A stretch of 64,000 nt of DNA from Brevipalpus yothersi. Its lineage: Eukaryota > Arthropoda > Arachnida > Trombidiformes > Tenuipalpidae. Positions 41,601 through 51,616 of this stretch are shown piece by piece (position 1 is the first letter of the stretch; each line of letters opens with the position of its first letter). The stretch spans positions 62,001 to 126,000 of the forward strand of contig QZCP01000113.1 in assembly GCA_003956705.1 (NCBI GenBank), given 5' to 3'. Both the position numbers and the translations under genes were made by a program. The notes beneath the pieces were generated by a model. That model was not told the origin of the DNA. It did not search any database and saw only the letters and a program-made list of their open reading frames with translations.

Positions 41601-41756
41601 AAAACAGCCATCACACAGATTTAGAATTTTTTTCTTCCGATGAGCTGGAACATTATGGAGGCAACAAGATAGAGAGAAATTTTGTGGGTGACCATGTATG
41701 TTGCTCTAAAATGAAAAAATAGGCCTGTTCCAAGGTGAAACCATTAGGACTCATTA

Positions 41757-42152
41757 TTATCGAGATTCTGATGATGAAGAATCAGAATTGAGAGCAGCAG
41801 CAACAGATTCCGGAATTCGGGTGAAAATAATTTCTTTTGGTGTAAGTTTCGCTTCCCTATAAGATCGACCATCAAAGAATAGGATGTCTCCTAGAGAATG
41901 GATTGGATTGGGTCCATCGGATGATGAAGAATCAGACTCGCTGGAAATCGATGGCTGTTGCTGGGACTGTTGGTTGCTTCTCTTGCCAAATCTCATGGGT
42001 TCCCGGTGACTGCAACGTCGACACGATGCTGGATCAGAACTGGCACAAACACCTAGACAATTATAGCGTGCCGATGTTTCGGACAGAAGTAGAAACAAAA
42101 CTATGCACAATCCGATGATATATTTCGTTTTCTTAGATGGACGACTGAACAT
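41757..42152 (-). CDS. Putative neuropeptide precursor: four-Cys peptide ending PMRF-amide
   Basis: Single coding exon. I start at ATG 42152: it has A at -3 and opens directly onto a signal peptide (residues 1-28, core IIGLCIVLFLLL). An in-frame ATG at 42194 has a poorer context and would sit almost at the predicted transcription start. After the signal comes a 27-residue peptide (29-55) with cysteines spaced C-x3-C-x7-C-x2-C, ending in EPMRF, then Gly56-Lys57-Arg58. This is a standard dibasic cleavage plus Gly-amidation site, predicting a disulfide-bridged, PMRF-amidated peptide. The rest (about 73 aa) is Ser/Gln rich, with a more ordinary segment (LGDILFFDGRSYREAKL and on) and no second amidation site. 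It does not match FMRFamide, myosuppressin (FLRF), sulfakinin (HMRF), sNPF/NPF (RLRF, RPRF), trissin or CCHamide. A TATA box lies about 80 bp upstream. Peptide-precursor nature is well supported; identity is unknown. Confidence 0.72.
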   Translation of the reverse strand: MFSRPSKKTKYIIGLCIVLFLLLSETSARYNCLGVCASSDPASCRRCSHREPMRFGKRSNQQSQQQPSISSESDSSSSDGPNPIHSLGDILFFDGRSYREAKLTPKEIIFTRIPESVAAALNSDSSSSESR

Positions 42153-42231
42153 TTTGTATGGACAATTAATGACGTATGAATCCAGAGTCCCCATCAGATG
42201 AATAATGGTACACTATCGGTTGAACAGAGTT

Positions 42232-42237
42232 CTTATA
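42232..42237 (-). promoter_or_regulatory. TATA box of the putative neuropeptide gene
   Basis: The minus strand reads CATATAAGAA across 42231-42240. A start about 30 bp downstream would fall near 42203-42208, giving a 5' UTR of about 50 nt to ATG 42152. That would leave the alternative ATG at 42194 only about 10 nt from the cap, which supports the downstream start. Consensus match only. Confidence 0.5.
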
Positions 42238-43880
42238 TGTTTTTTTCACGATGGAATAGTGAACACAACTAACGGTAATTCTCGAATGAGCTAAGAGGCT
42301 AGATAGATCAAAATATTGGAAAGATTCTTCTCACCCGATTTTATGTGCATATATATACAAATATGCATTCTACGATTCTCTTGCCATGTTCTAGTTAGGA
42401 ATGCGCATTTCTAAGAATATTCTCTCTGAATATGCAAGAGGAACATTCTGAAAGTGGGCATATGTGATGAGTGTTATCCACTTTCTGATGAAATTTGGGG
42501 AAGGTCTATCGATTACGTCAAACAGAGGTGTATTATCGTCATCATGAAATAGAAATTAATAGTTTAACACAAAAAATGAGATTTTGACTATTCATGACAA
42601 GATTTCTCGTATTTAATATTTAAAAATACAAAAAGGCTTCAAAATTGTGACCGAAATTGATCCTATCATGGATTAATCATTTTTCTGGTGTAAACTGAAA
42701 GTTCAAACCACCATACAAAAAGTAAATTATAATTCGAGGAAATCACATGAACAGAAGTTTTTTTCATGAAAATTTAAAAATTTAGAAAATCTATCTGTAA
42801 TTGATTTATTCTGAGTTTTGACTTCACCAAAATTTGATTTTGATGGAGAAATTGCAGTGTTCTGTTGATCAATCGAGCTAATTTTTTCTAATCCTCGATA
42901 CTGTATTCGTTATGAGATGTTGAATGAATAATTAAATCTCTATCAGAGTTTTAGCCCTAATTTCACCAATATTTCACGACAAAACTGCAACAATCAGGCA
43001 CAAATCGGATCTGTTAGAGGTGTCAAGTTCCAATACCTCAAATGTGTCAAAGGATTTGTTGGTCAGCTAAGTTTTCACCAAAATCTAGTAAAAAAACCAA
43101 AACATTGTACCAAAAAATGAAGAAGGTGGATATTTTACTCAAAACAACCATGTAGAACTGAACTCTAGAACTTCCATCATTAATGAAACTTAATACTTAA
43201 AAACTTAAAAACTCTTGCTTCAACATTGAATCAGGCCATTTTTTGATAGTTTGATCGATTCAAGCTCTGAAATCAGAACTTATGGGAAGAAGAATTCTTA
43301 CTATGTTCATTGATGATTCAGCTTGCCTAATTCTCTTGAAATTAGAGTATCGATCTCTCTAAAATGATTTTCTCCAACTATCTATTGAATTATTTCAAAG
43401 AATAAATCCTTGAATTCAACATTAGATAGATTCTGTTTATAAGTCTTCACCGTGTTGGGCATACTAAAAACCTGACATTGACAATCAATTCATGAAAATT
43501 CTTCCAAATATTCGGAATCAATATAGCTCGATTGGCATTCACGAAATAATCAACCGATGAAAATCTATCTGATACTTGATTGGAAACTGTCACAGAGAAG
43601 CAATCTGAATACTCTTAATCTATTATCCAGTGAATTATTTTCTGCGTTTCTCTTAACTCATGTCATTCGATTATTTTTAGTCCCAAAAATGTGATTTTTT
43701 TCAACTATACAATTCTCTTGATAGCTTTGAACTTTTTTGGGTGCACCCAGGGTGTATTGTCATGGAATAGCATTAATTGGTGAAGATAATAATCAAATTC
43801 TCACATGTACGATGCCTGATCTGCTCCTGGGACTTTCTCCCTCATTCTGTTCCTCTCTCTTTCCGATGGCCGTCGAACAT

Positions 43881-43922
43881 CTCTCTCTCTCTCTTTCTTT
43901 CTTTCTCTCTCTCTCTCTCTCT
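43881..43922. repeat. (CT)n tract with TTTC interruptions
   Basis: CT units broken by TTTC repeats, similar in make-up to the tract at the edge of the assembly gap. Confidence 0.9.
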
Positions 43923-44451
43923 CAAGATGATTATCTTATTTGTTCGTCAATATCGTGATAGCGAGTGTCATCATTAATAAGACATTTGCACTGGGAAAAG
44001 ATAAAAGTTGATTACCATAGGTTCATAATGGTTGGTTCAACCTCCGCTGGTAGTGTTTTACAACCCACAATCAGGATCCCAATTTTAGCACGCTTCCTGA
44101 TATCTTTTATCCCAGGAAGTTGGTGCCTTTGATGAATAAAAATGGACTTGAAACCATCAATACCTTTATCGTTTACTTGCTTGCTTACTTACTTTTGTGT
44201 ACTGATGGATATATTACCTTTGCTTTTGTGAATAGAAATTCGAGACAGTCGATCAACACTGCTTTTGCATCTCTAATTTGGCTGGTTGCTATCAGTACGT
44301 AGAAGTGAATATACTTCATCATTACGAATTGCTTGAATCTGTGCGTTTTTAATTTGCTTAACATTAATGGCACTGCTACATATGATTTAATACATTGCAG
44401 TCAATCAGTATTTATTTTAACAAATCTAGTCGATAAGCGATTGTAATAATG

Positions 44452-45390
44452 ATGGATAAAATGAGTAAACTCAAAAGACCTTGTCCCAGTGATAGTGCAA
44501 ATATTTTTTCGAAAGTTTCATATCTGTGAGTGATGACAACCTTCTGAACTGTTAATTTTAGATTCTTTTGGCTAAATTTCTGGCATTTTTTGTCTCTCTT
44601 TATTGGATGCTCAATTTAGCTGGATTTTACCTCTCTTTTGGAGAGGATATAAGAAAGAATTGACTTATGATGATCTCTATGCGTGCAGTAAATATGATGA
44701 TTCTGATATGCTGGACGAAAAACTGAGAAAGTTGGTATTTGATGCACATGCATGTCTGAATATTTTCATAGATTCGGATTTTCTTTCTTATTGTTACCAA
44801 TTAGAGAATGGGAAAAAGAAGTCAAAAAAGGACACAAAAAGTCAAGTTTATCCAAGGCAATATGGAGAGCTTTTGGTCTTCGATATTTGACTTTTGCATT
44901 GTTTTTTGGTGGAATAGAGGTGAGATTATGCATAATCTTAATTGGATGCCTTGCAACGACAGAGTTGGTGAAGTTTTTCTCAAACTAAAATTTAAATCTC
45001 AATTCTTCAGTATTGCATCGTAACTGTGGCCCAGCCATTCCTTCTCGGAGGCTTGATCAACTATTTTTCTGGTCAAAAGATGGACCAAACTACCTTCAGT
45101 CTGTATATTGGCGGTTTCATATTGTGTTCAATGTCTGTTATCTTCACTCATCATCCGTACTTCATGACCAATGCTCGATATGGGATGAGAGTGAGAACAG
45201 CAGTCCAGAGGCTAGTGTTGGAAAAATTATTTGTTGTCTCCAAATCAGCTCTTCATAATCGCAAGATAGGTCAAATAATCAACCTCATATCAAATGATGT
45301 GAATAAATTTGATGAGGTATCGTATGAGAGGAAATCTCTATCTTCTCATCCACTTTCAAATGTCATGTAAATCACTTCTAATTTGACCTT

Positions 45391-45456
<66 letters not shown>

Positions 45457-48400
45457 TNNNNNNNNNNNNNNNNNNNNNNNNNNNNNNNNNNNNNNNNNNN
45501 NNNNNNNNNNNNNNNNNNNNNNNNNNNNNNNNNNNNNNNNNNNNNNNNNNNNNNNNNNNNNNNNNNNNNNNNNNNNNNNNNNNNNNNNNNNNNNNNNNNN
45601 NNNNNNNNNNNNNNNNNNNNNNNNNNNNNNNNNNNNNNNNNNNNNNNNNNNNNNNNNNNNNNNNNNNNNNNNNNNNNNNNNNNNNNNNNNNNNNNNNNNN
45701 NNNNNNNNNNNNNNNNNNNNNNNNNNNNNNNNNNNNNNNNNNNNNNNNNNNNNNNNNNNNNNNNNNNNNNNNNNNNNNNNNNNNNNNNNNNNNNNNNNNN
45801 NNNNNNNNNNNNNNNNNNNNNNNNNNNNCTGTGATATCTATTGACAGTGTGCTCTATTCCTTCCATACTTGATATTGGTACCAATACAAGCAATCACGAT
45901 ATCGGTGCTACTGTGGAGAATGTTGAGCTACTCTTATCTAGCCGGCTTTTCGATCATCTTACTATTTGTTCCACTTCAGGGTTTTATGGGTCGATTGTTT
46001 GGCAAGGTTAGGCGGGGTACAGCCTCTTACACTGATCAACGTATTCGTTTGATGAATGAGATTGTAACAGGCATGAAGGTAATCAAGATGTATTCATGGG
46101 AAAAATCATTTGCCGAAATGATAGCAGATATAAGAAGGTTTGTGTCTTTTTGCACACATATTTGATATTTTTCTAGATCTTGATTCCTATCATAATCGGG
46201 CGAAAAAATTTTGGCGCTAAAAATTAACATGATAATTTTTATTTTTTTTACCTAGATTGGAAGTTAGAAAAATTATGTTCTCATCTTTTTTGAGGGCTGT
46301 TAATTTGGCTCTAGGCTTTGTGATCACTAGATTGGTACTATTTGCTTGTTTGGTTGCATTCATCAGTTTTGGCAATCAATTGACGGCTCAAACTGTGTTT
46401 GTAACATCAGCTCTTTTCAATAGTCTCAAAGTTACTCTCACATTTTTCTTTCCCACGGGAATATCAACTCTATCTGAAGCTTTGGTTTCATGTGACAGAT
46501 TGAAGGTAAGTAATTTTAATTGTTTCGATGAAATCATCGATTAAAATTATCATGTTTCATCTAGGAATTCCTTCTTCTAGAAGAGAAAATAGTACAAAAT
46601 ATTTCTGAGGTCATTGATCATGATTCCATTGAGAGTTCCAAGAAATCTGTTGAAGTGGTTGATTTGAGTGCTTATTGGGACTTGACCACCAATGAATCGT
46701 GTTTGGAGAACGTCTCTTTGGAAGTTGAATCTGGCCAATTGATGACCGTTGTTGGACCTGTGGGCAGTGGTAAAAGTACCCTGTTGCAATCACTTGTCCA
46801 GGAAGTTATCGTCAAGTTCAAGCGGCTAAAAATCAATGGCACAATCAGCTATGCACCTCAAGAGGCATTCACTTTTAATGCCAGTATTCGTGAAAATATT
46901 CTCATTGGTCAAACATATAAACATGAACGATATCAACAAGTTCTGATGGCAAGTGCATTGGATCGAGATATCAAAATATTGCCTTATGGTGATCAAACTT
47001 TGGTTGGTGAACGAGGTGTGGGTTTAAGTGGTGGTCAAAGAGCTCGAGTAGCATTAGCAAGGTGAGAATTTCGGGATCTTGGTATGGAATTGGGGGATAC
47101 TATCTGGATGCTAATGTTATCTGATGAATATCATTTCAGAGCTATATATCATGAAGCGGATATCTATCTACTTGATGATCCTTTGAGTGCGGTGGATGCT
47201 CGAGTGGCCAATCAAATCTTCGAAAAGTAAGCTGATAATTCTATTCAATTTTTTCTTGGATCAATTTCTTAGACTCAGAATAATTGATTTTTACTTTATG
47301 AGACTAGATGTTGCAAGGGATTCTTGCGCTCTAAAGTGGTCATTTTGGTTACTCATCATTTGCACTTCCTCCAGAAATCGGACAAAATTTTGCTTCTCAA
47401 TCATGGGCAAGCTAAACAGTTTGCCAGTTACGAAGAGCTACAAAGATCTGGATCAGATATGATGACCATATTGAGTATGGATAAATTGGAATCCAAACAG
47501 CCGAGACAAGAGAATGATGTCCAGAGATCTTTCTCAACCAAATCATGTGAATCAAATTCTGAAAGTCTAGATGCTGAGAATATGATGCAAAACGGTGAAC
47601 CAAGTGTAACTGAAGAAGTACGAAAAACGGGATCAGTTTCAGCACGAGTTTACTGGACATACTTTCGAGCTGGAGCCGGTATACTTTTGGGACTAGTAGC
47701 TTTATTCTTCAATTTAGCATCACAAATTCTGTCAAGTGTAAGTGACCTTTGGCTAGCTGATTGGACAAATAAAGCATCTAATCCAGTTATGTTGTCACAA
47801 GAATCTGAAAGTAATTTGACTCTACCTTTCAATGGAACGATTGTGGAAGATAGTTTGTCCACAAATCAAAGTGTTCATAATGATTTTGGTGATGGTAATG
47901 TTTATGTTAATGATCATTACAACACTCTAGTGTATTCTGGATTGACTGCCGGTCTTTTTGTAACAACATTACTTCGATCAACATTATTTTTTTACATGTG
48001 CAATAGAGCTTCAATTAATCTTCACGATTCCATCTTCTATCGTATTTTACGATCTCCTATGTCTCTATTTGAGACTAATCCTGTTGGTAAACACTCATCA
48101 AGCTTCTCATATCTTTCATAATCAATTAATCATTATTTTTTCCTGCCCAATATCTTCAATAGGACTGATCCTCAATCGATTTTCACGAGACCTTGGCACA
48201 GTTGACGAAATGCTTCCGTTTACATCATTTGATCTATTGATGGTAAGTTTGATGTTGAGATTTTTCTTCGTTTTTTTCGGATAAACTGATCATTTTTCTT
48301 TTACATTAGAACTTTTTCATTGCTATCGGAGTATTGACACTAGTAGCCATTGTTTCACTGTACATGCTGATCCCAGCTTTCTTGCTACTGGTTGTTGTTT

Positions 48401-50016
48401 GGATATTTCGATCATTTTACATCAGAACAGGACGTGATCTGAAGCGAATAGAATCGATGGGTAAATGATCTGGTTCGATATGAAAATTTAATTTACTTTC
48501 TGATAATCGTGTTATTTCCCTCCAGCACGAAGTCCAATTTACACTCACATATCAACGGTTGTTGATGGTCTCACAACCATACGAGTATTTAAAATTGAAG
48601 ATATTTTTCGGAAACAATTTGCATCTCTTCTGAATGATCATTCAGCAATTTATTTTACTCTTGGCTGTTCATCTCGATCACTTGGTGTATGGACTGATTG
48701 GGCCTGTTTCAGCTATATTTTAGCAACTACATTGGTGCTGATATTTTTCTCAGAAGGTAAAAAATTATGGAAATTTTTCTTCTCAAACCCTCTCTATATT
48801 CAATATATCTATGGAAAAACCAGATAAAACTGGCTATGAATATGATACATATTCATGATATGACGCAATACCAATATCAATCTTATTCTTACCTGAATTT
48901 TTTGTTTTCAGTTATTCCTGCTGGAAGTGCTGGCTTAGCTCTTTCTCAAGTGTTGATGTTGACTGGCATGTTTCAATGGTTTGTGAGACAATCAGCAGAA
49001 TTTGAGTCTCAAGTGAGTTGATTTATGGGAAAGGAAATTCGAATCAAATGAACAATAATTTCAAATTCTTTCCTAGATGACTAGTGTGGAAAGGATTGTA
49101 GAGTATACTGAACTTCCGATTGAAAGGGTTTCCATCAAGCGAGCTCCATTGAATTGGCCAAGTAAAGGAAGTATCAGTTTTACCAATGTTTACCTACAAT
49201 ATCCTTCCTGCCCAAAGCCATCGTTAGTGGATATAAATCTACATATCAATCCTGGTGAAAAAATTGGAATAGTCGGAAGAACAGGAGCTGGGAAAAGTTC
49301 TCTTCTATCTTGCCTATTCCGTCTGGTGGAACCGAGAGGAGTTCTGAGGATAGATGGGATAGATATTCAGAGTGTATCTCTGCATGATTTGAGAAGAAAA
49401 ATATCGATCATACCACAAGATTCCGTTATATTTGCTGGAACTGTGCGCTCTAATCTCGATCCATTCCGGGAACATTCAGACACAGAACTTTGGGATGCTT
49501 TGCAGGATGTCCAATTGAAGGAGAAAATTATGGAACTTAGTGGTGATTTAGATCATGAAATACGAGAAAAAGGAGATAATTTCAGTGTCGGCCAGAGACA
49601 ATTGATCTGTTTAGCCAGAGCTTTGCTGAGGAATAACAAAATTTTGGTCATCGATGAGGCAACAGCGAATGTTGATCTGAAAACTGATCAACTCATTCAA
49701 CAAACTATTAGGTCAAAATTTTCTCAATGCACCGTTTTGACAATAGCCCATCGTTTGAATACAGTTATTGATTCTGACAGAATTTTGGTGGGTATCTTTT
49801 GTTCAAATTTTTGAATCTTGTTAATCAGGAAAGATTTATTGATTGATTTGTTCCATATTTCAGGTTTTGGATGCTGGTCGAGTGGTTGAATTTGATACAC
49901 CACATGCTCTACTTCAACAGAAAGATTCGTATTTAGCCAAGCTAGTGTTGAAAACTGGCAAGTCTATGTCACAAAAACTTTTCGCCTTAGCAGCTCAGAA
50001 CAATCGAGAGCCATGA
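44452..50016 (+). CDS. ABCC4: ABCC4/MRP4-type ABC exporter, copy B (1311 aa, 15 exons)
   Basis: Second ATP-driven organic-anion exporter of the MRP4 class, same domain order as the copy at 22035. Exons: 44452-44525, 44620-44730, 44805-44919, 45011-45316, 45848-46137, 46256-46505, 46565-47061, 47140-47226, 47308-48086, 48163-48242, 48310-48460, 48526-48756, 48912-49012, 49077-49787, 49864-50016. Total 3936 nt in one frame. NBD1: Walker A Lys452, LSGGQ 536-540, Walker B LLDDP (no catalytic Glu). NBD2: Walker A Lys1097, FSVGQ, Glu1218 in ILVIDEATANVD, then IAHRLNT. Most exons match copy A base for base in length; exons 4 and 7 here each correspond to two exons there. By eye, NBD2 is about 70% identical between copies. 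The gap 45458-45828 lies in intron 4 and loses no coding sequence. AATAAA follows 54 nt after the stop. Confidence 0.95.
45390..45457. repeat. (CT)n then (TTTC)n tract at gap edge
   Basis: CT units pass into about 12 TTTC units running straight into the N gap, inside an intron of ABCC4 copy B. Confidence 0.95.
45458..45828. other. Assembly gap (371 N)
   Basis: The run of N begins directly after a (CT)n then (TTTC)n tract (about 45390-45457), so assembly probably broke in this microsatellite. It falls wholly within an intron of ABCC4 copy B: exon 4 ends at 45316 and exon 5 begins at 45848 with matching phase. Confidence 0.98.
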
Positions 50017-50069
50017 TATTTCTACTGTTCAATGGCATCTCTATTTTTGACAAAATTTCCATATTTAAT

Positions 50070-50075
50070 AATAAA
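50070..50075 (+). terminator. Poly(A) signal of ABCC4 copy B
   Basis: AATAAA 54 nt after the TGA at 50014-50016, in an AT-rich stretch. The closest such hexamer after the gene. Confidence 0.6.
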
Positions 50076-50921
50076 TTTCACGATAATTTAGACTATTTAT
50101 CAATAATTATAGCTCTATGACAATTAAGATAAAACTTTTGGAATATTCAGCAAAAAAGAAGTTGGTTTACCATATACAGTGTGTGATCAACCTCATAATA
50201 TTGATCTCAAAACTGGGGAAATTGTCTTGATTTTCGAGGTTTAAATTATAGTTAATCCCACTTCCAAGGTGCTTGCTATTTTGTGAAACCAATTATAGAA
50301 AATTTATTTTAAACACATTGAAACTCTACCCAGTACATACTTGGATTATCAACTTGATGACTGAAGTTCTCTTTCTAGAATTGGTTGGTCTGTAAGATTC
50401 ATGAAGAAGAATTTTCAATCGAGTCACATTTCTTTTCACCAAGAAAAGAAAGAAAAAAATTTCATTCATGGAAAAAATCATCATTCAGATTTTTTTAACC
50501 ATAAATGATTGAATTTTCTGCATAATTTTGCTTGTTCTCTTCCTAAGATGAGATGCCAGAAACTAGAGTGATGTGATAATTTTTTCTCTCTCACAAGAAA
50601 TCTATGGACTGTACTATGGCATAACTTACTCGATTTAGTGGGCTTAAGCGATCGATGGCATCAATTGACCCCAAAAGTATTAGTATATGAATTGATTATT
50701 ATTAGCTAACATCTTGAGTATGTACCGAAAAAAAATCATGTGAAGAGCATAGAAATAAATGAGCAATACCTCACTTCCTCACTTCTTGAGAATGTGTATG
50801 TGTGCATTGAAGATAATTCAGCTTAGCTGAGCTAATGACATTGATTCAGTACGTTTAACAACAAGCTATGAGAAATTAAACACATCTTACACCTTAAGTC
50901 GTATGATCTTGTTTTCTCTGG

Positions 50922-50923
<2 letters not shown>

Positions 50924-50978
<55 letters not shown>
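50924..50978. repeat. (GA)n microsatellite
   Basis: About 27 AG units. Confidence 0.97.
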
Positions 50979-50980
<2 letters not shown>

Positions 50981-51038
50981 TCTCAGAAAAAATAGGGGAA
51001 AGTAATTGATGTTACCTGTTCTATCCAAATGCGTAAAA

Positions 51039-51066
51039 AAGAAAGAAAGAAAGAAAGAAAGAAAGA
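51039..51066. repeat. (GAAA)n microsatellite
   Basis: About 7 GAAA units 60 bp after the GA tract. Confidence 0.93.
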
Positions 51067-51616
51067 CACAGAGAGAGCTGAAACTTGCTCGATAGTCATT
51101 ACACACGTCTATACATGTGATAAGAGGTAAACTAGGGGCAAGGGACATCAAATATGAAACTTTCTTGATTATAATTATCTTTCTATCTAACCACCCGAAA
51201 CCAGCCTCCGATTAGTCTGTGTGAAGCGAACGAACGATCACTGTCAAGTTATATCATACACATTGTCAAAGCAGTAGCATCACATAGAGAGAAAGAGAGA
51301 GAGAGAAAAGCTTTGATAATTCGGGTTTAAAGTATCGTTTGCTTGAGTGTGTAGTGAAGATATTGATCCCCCTCACAAGTCATTTGCCATAGTAGTGGTA
51401 GTGGTGGTGACAATTGATCTACATTCATCCTAGCGTCTTCTCATTACTAGACACAGTTTTCTTTTGGTGGATATCTTTTCGTTTTTCTAATTAGTGGTGC
51501 AAAATAATTTTCCACTAATTGCTTAGGTTTTACCTGTGTATGTTTGAGTGTTTGTGTAGGTGGAAAAGTTTCAGTTCTTCATTTTGTTGCAACATCAATT
51601 GATACACTCATACATC

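Larger units (their letters stand above)
37937..41756. other. Spacer between the two secreted-protein genes
   Basis: The first 300 bp should be the promoter and 5' UTR of the 360-aa gene (read leftward); it includes a GA tract at 38186-38212. A CT tract (38500-38541) and a GT tract (38646-38671) follow. The remainder is AT-rich with nothing recognised, apart from a possible poly(A) signal of the neuropeptide gene (AATAAA on the minus strand at 41413-41418). Confidence 0.5.
42195..44451. other. AT-rich spacer before ABCC4 copy B
   Basis: Holds the TATA box of the neuropeptide gene at its left end and a CT-rich tract at about 43881-43922. The rest is AT-rich single-copy-looking sequence with no open frame of note. 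The promoter of ABCC4 copy B should lie at the right end. Confidence 0.5.
50017..51616. other. Spacer and presumed promoter/5' UTR of the SLC38A7-like gene
   Basis: Contains the poly(A) signal of ABCC4 copy B, a GA tract (50924-50978) and a GAAA tract (51039-51066). The last 250 bp before ATG 51617 probably include the 5' UTR, but I cannot place the transcription start. Confidence 0.5.

Noticed and set aside
17727..42152. Idea that the neuropeptide at 41757-42152 is the ligand of the receptor at 17727
   Set aside because: Natalisins and tachykinins end in FxxxR-amide or FxGxR-amide, while this peptide ends in PMRF-amide; proximity alone is not evidence.
45383..45893. Long open frames across the assembly gap
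   Set aside because: Most of their length is N; the flanks are the TTTC repeat and the true exon 5 of ABCC4 copy B.
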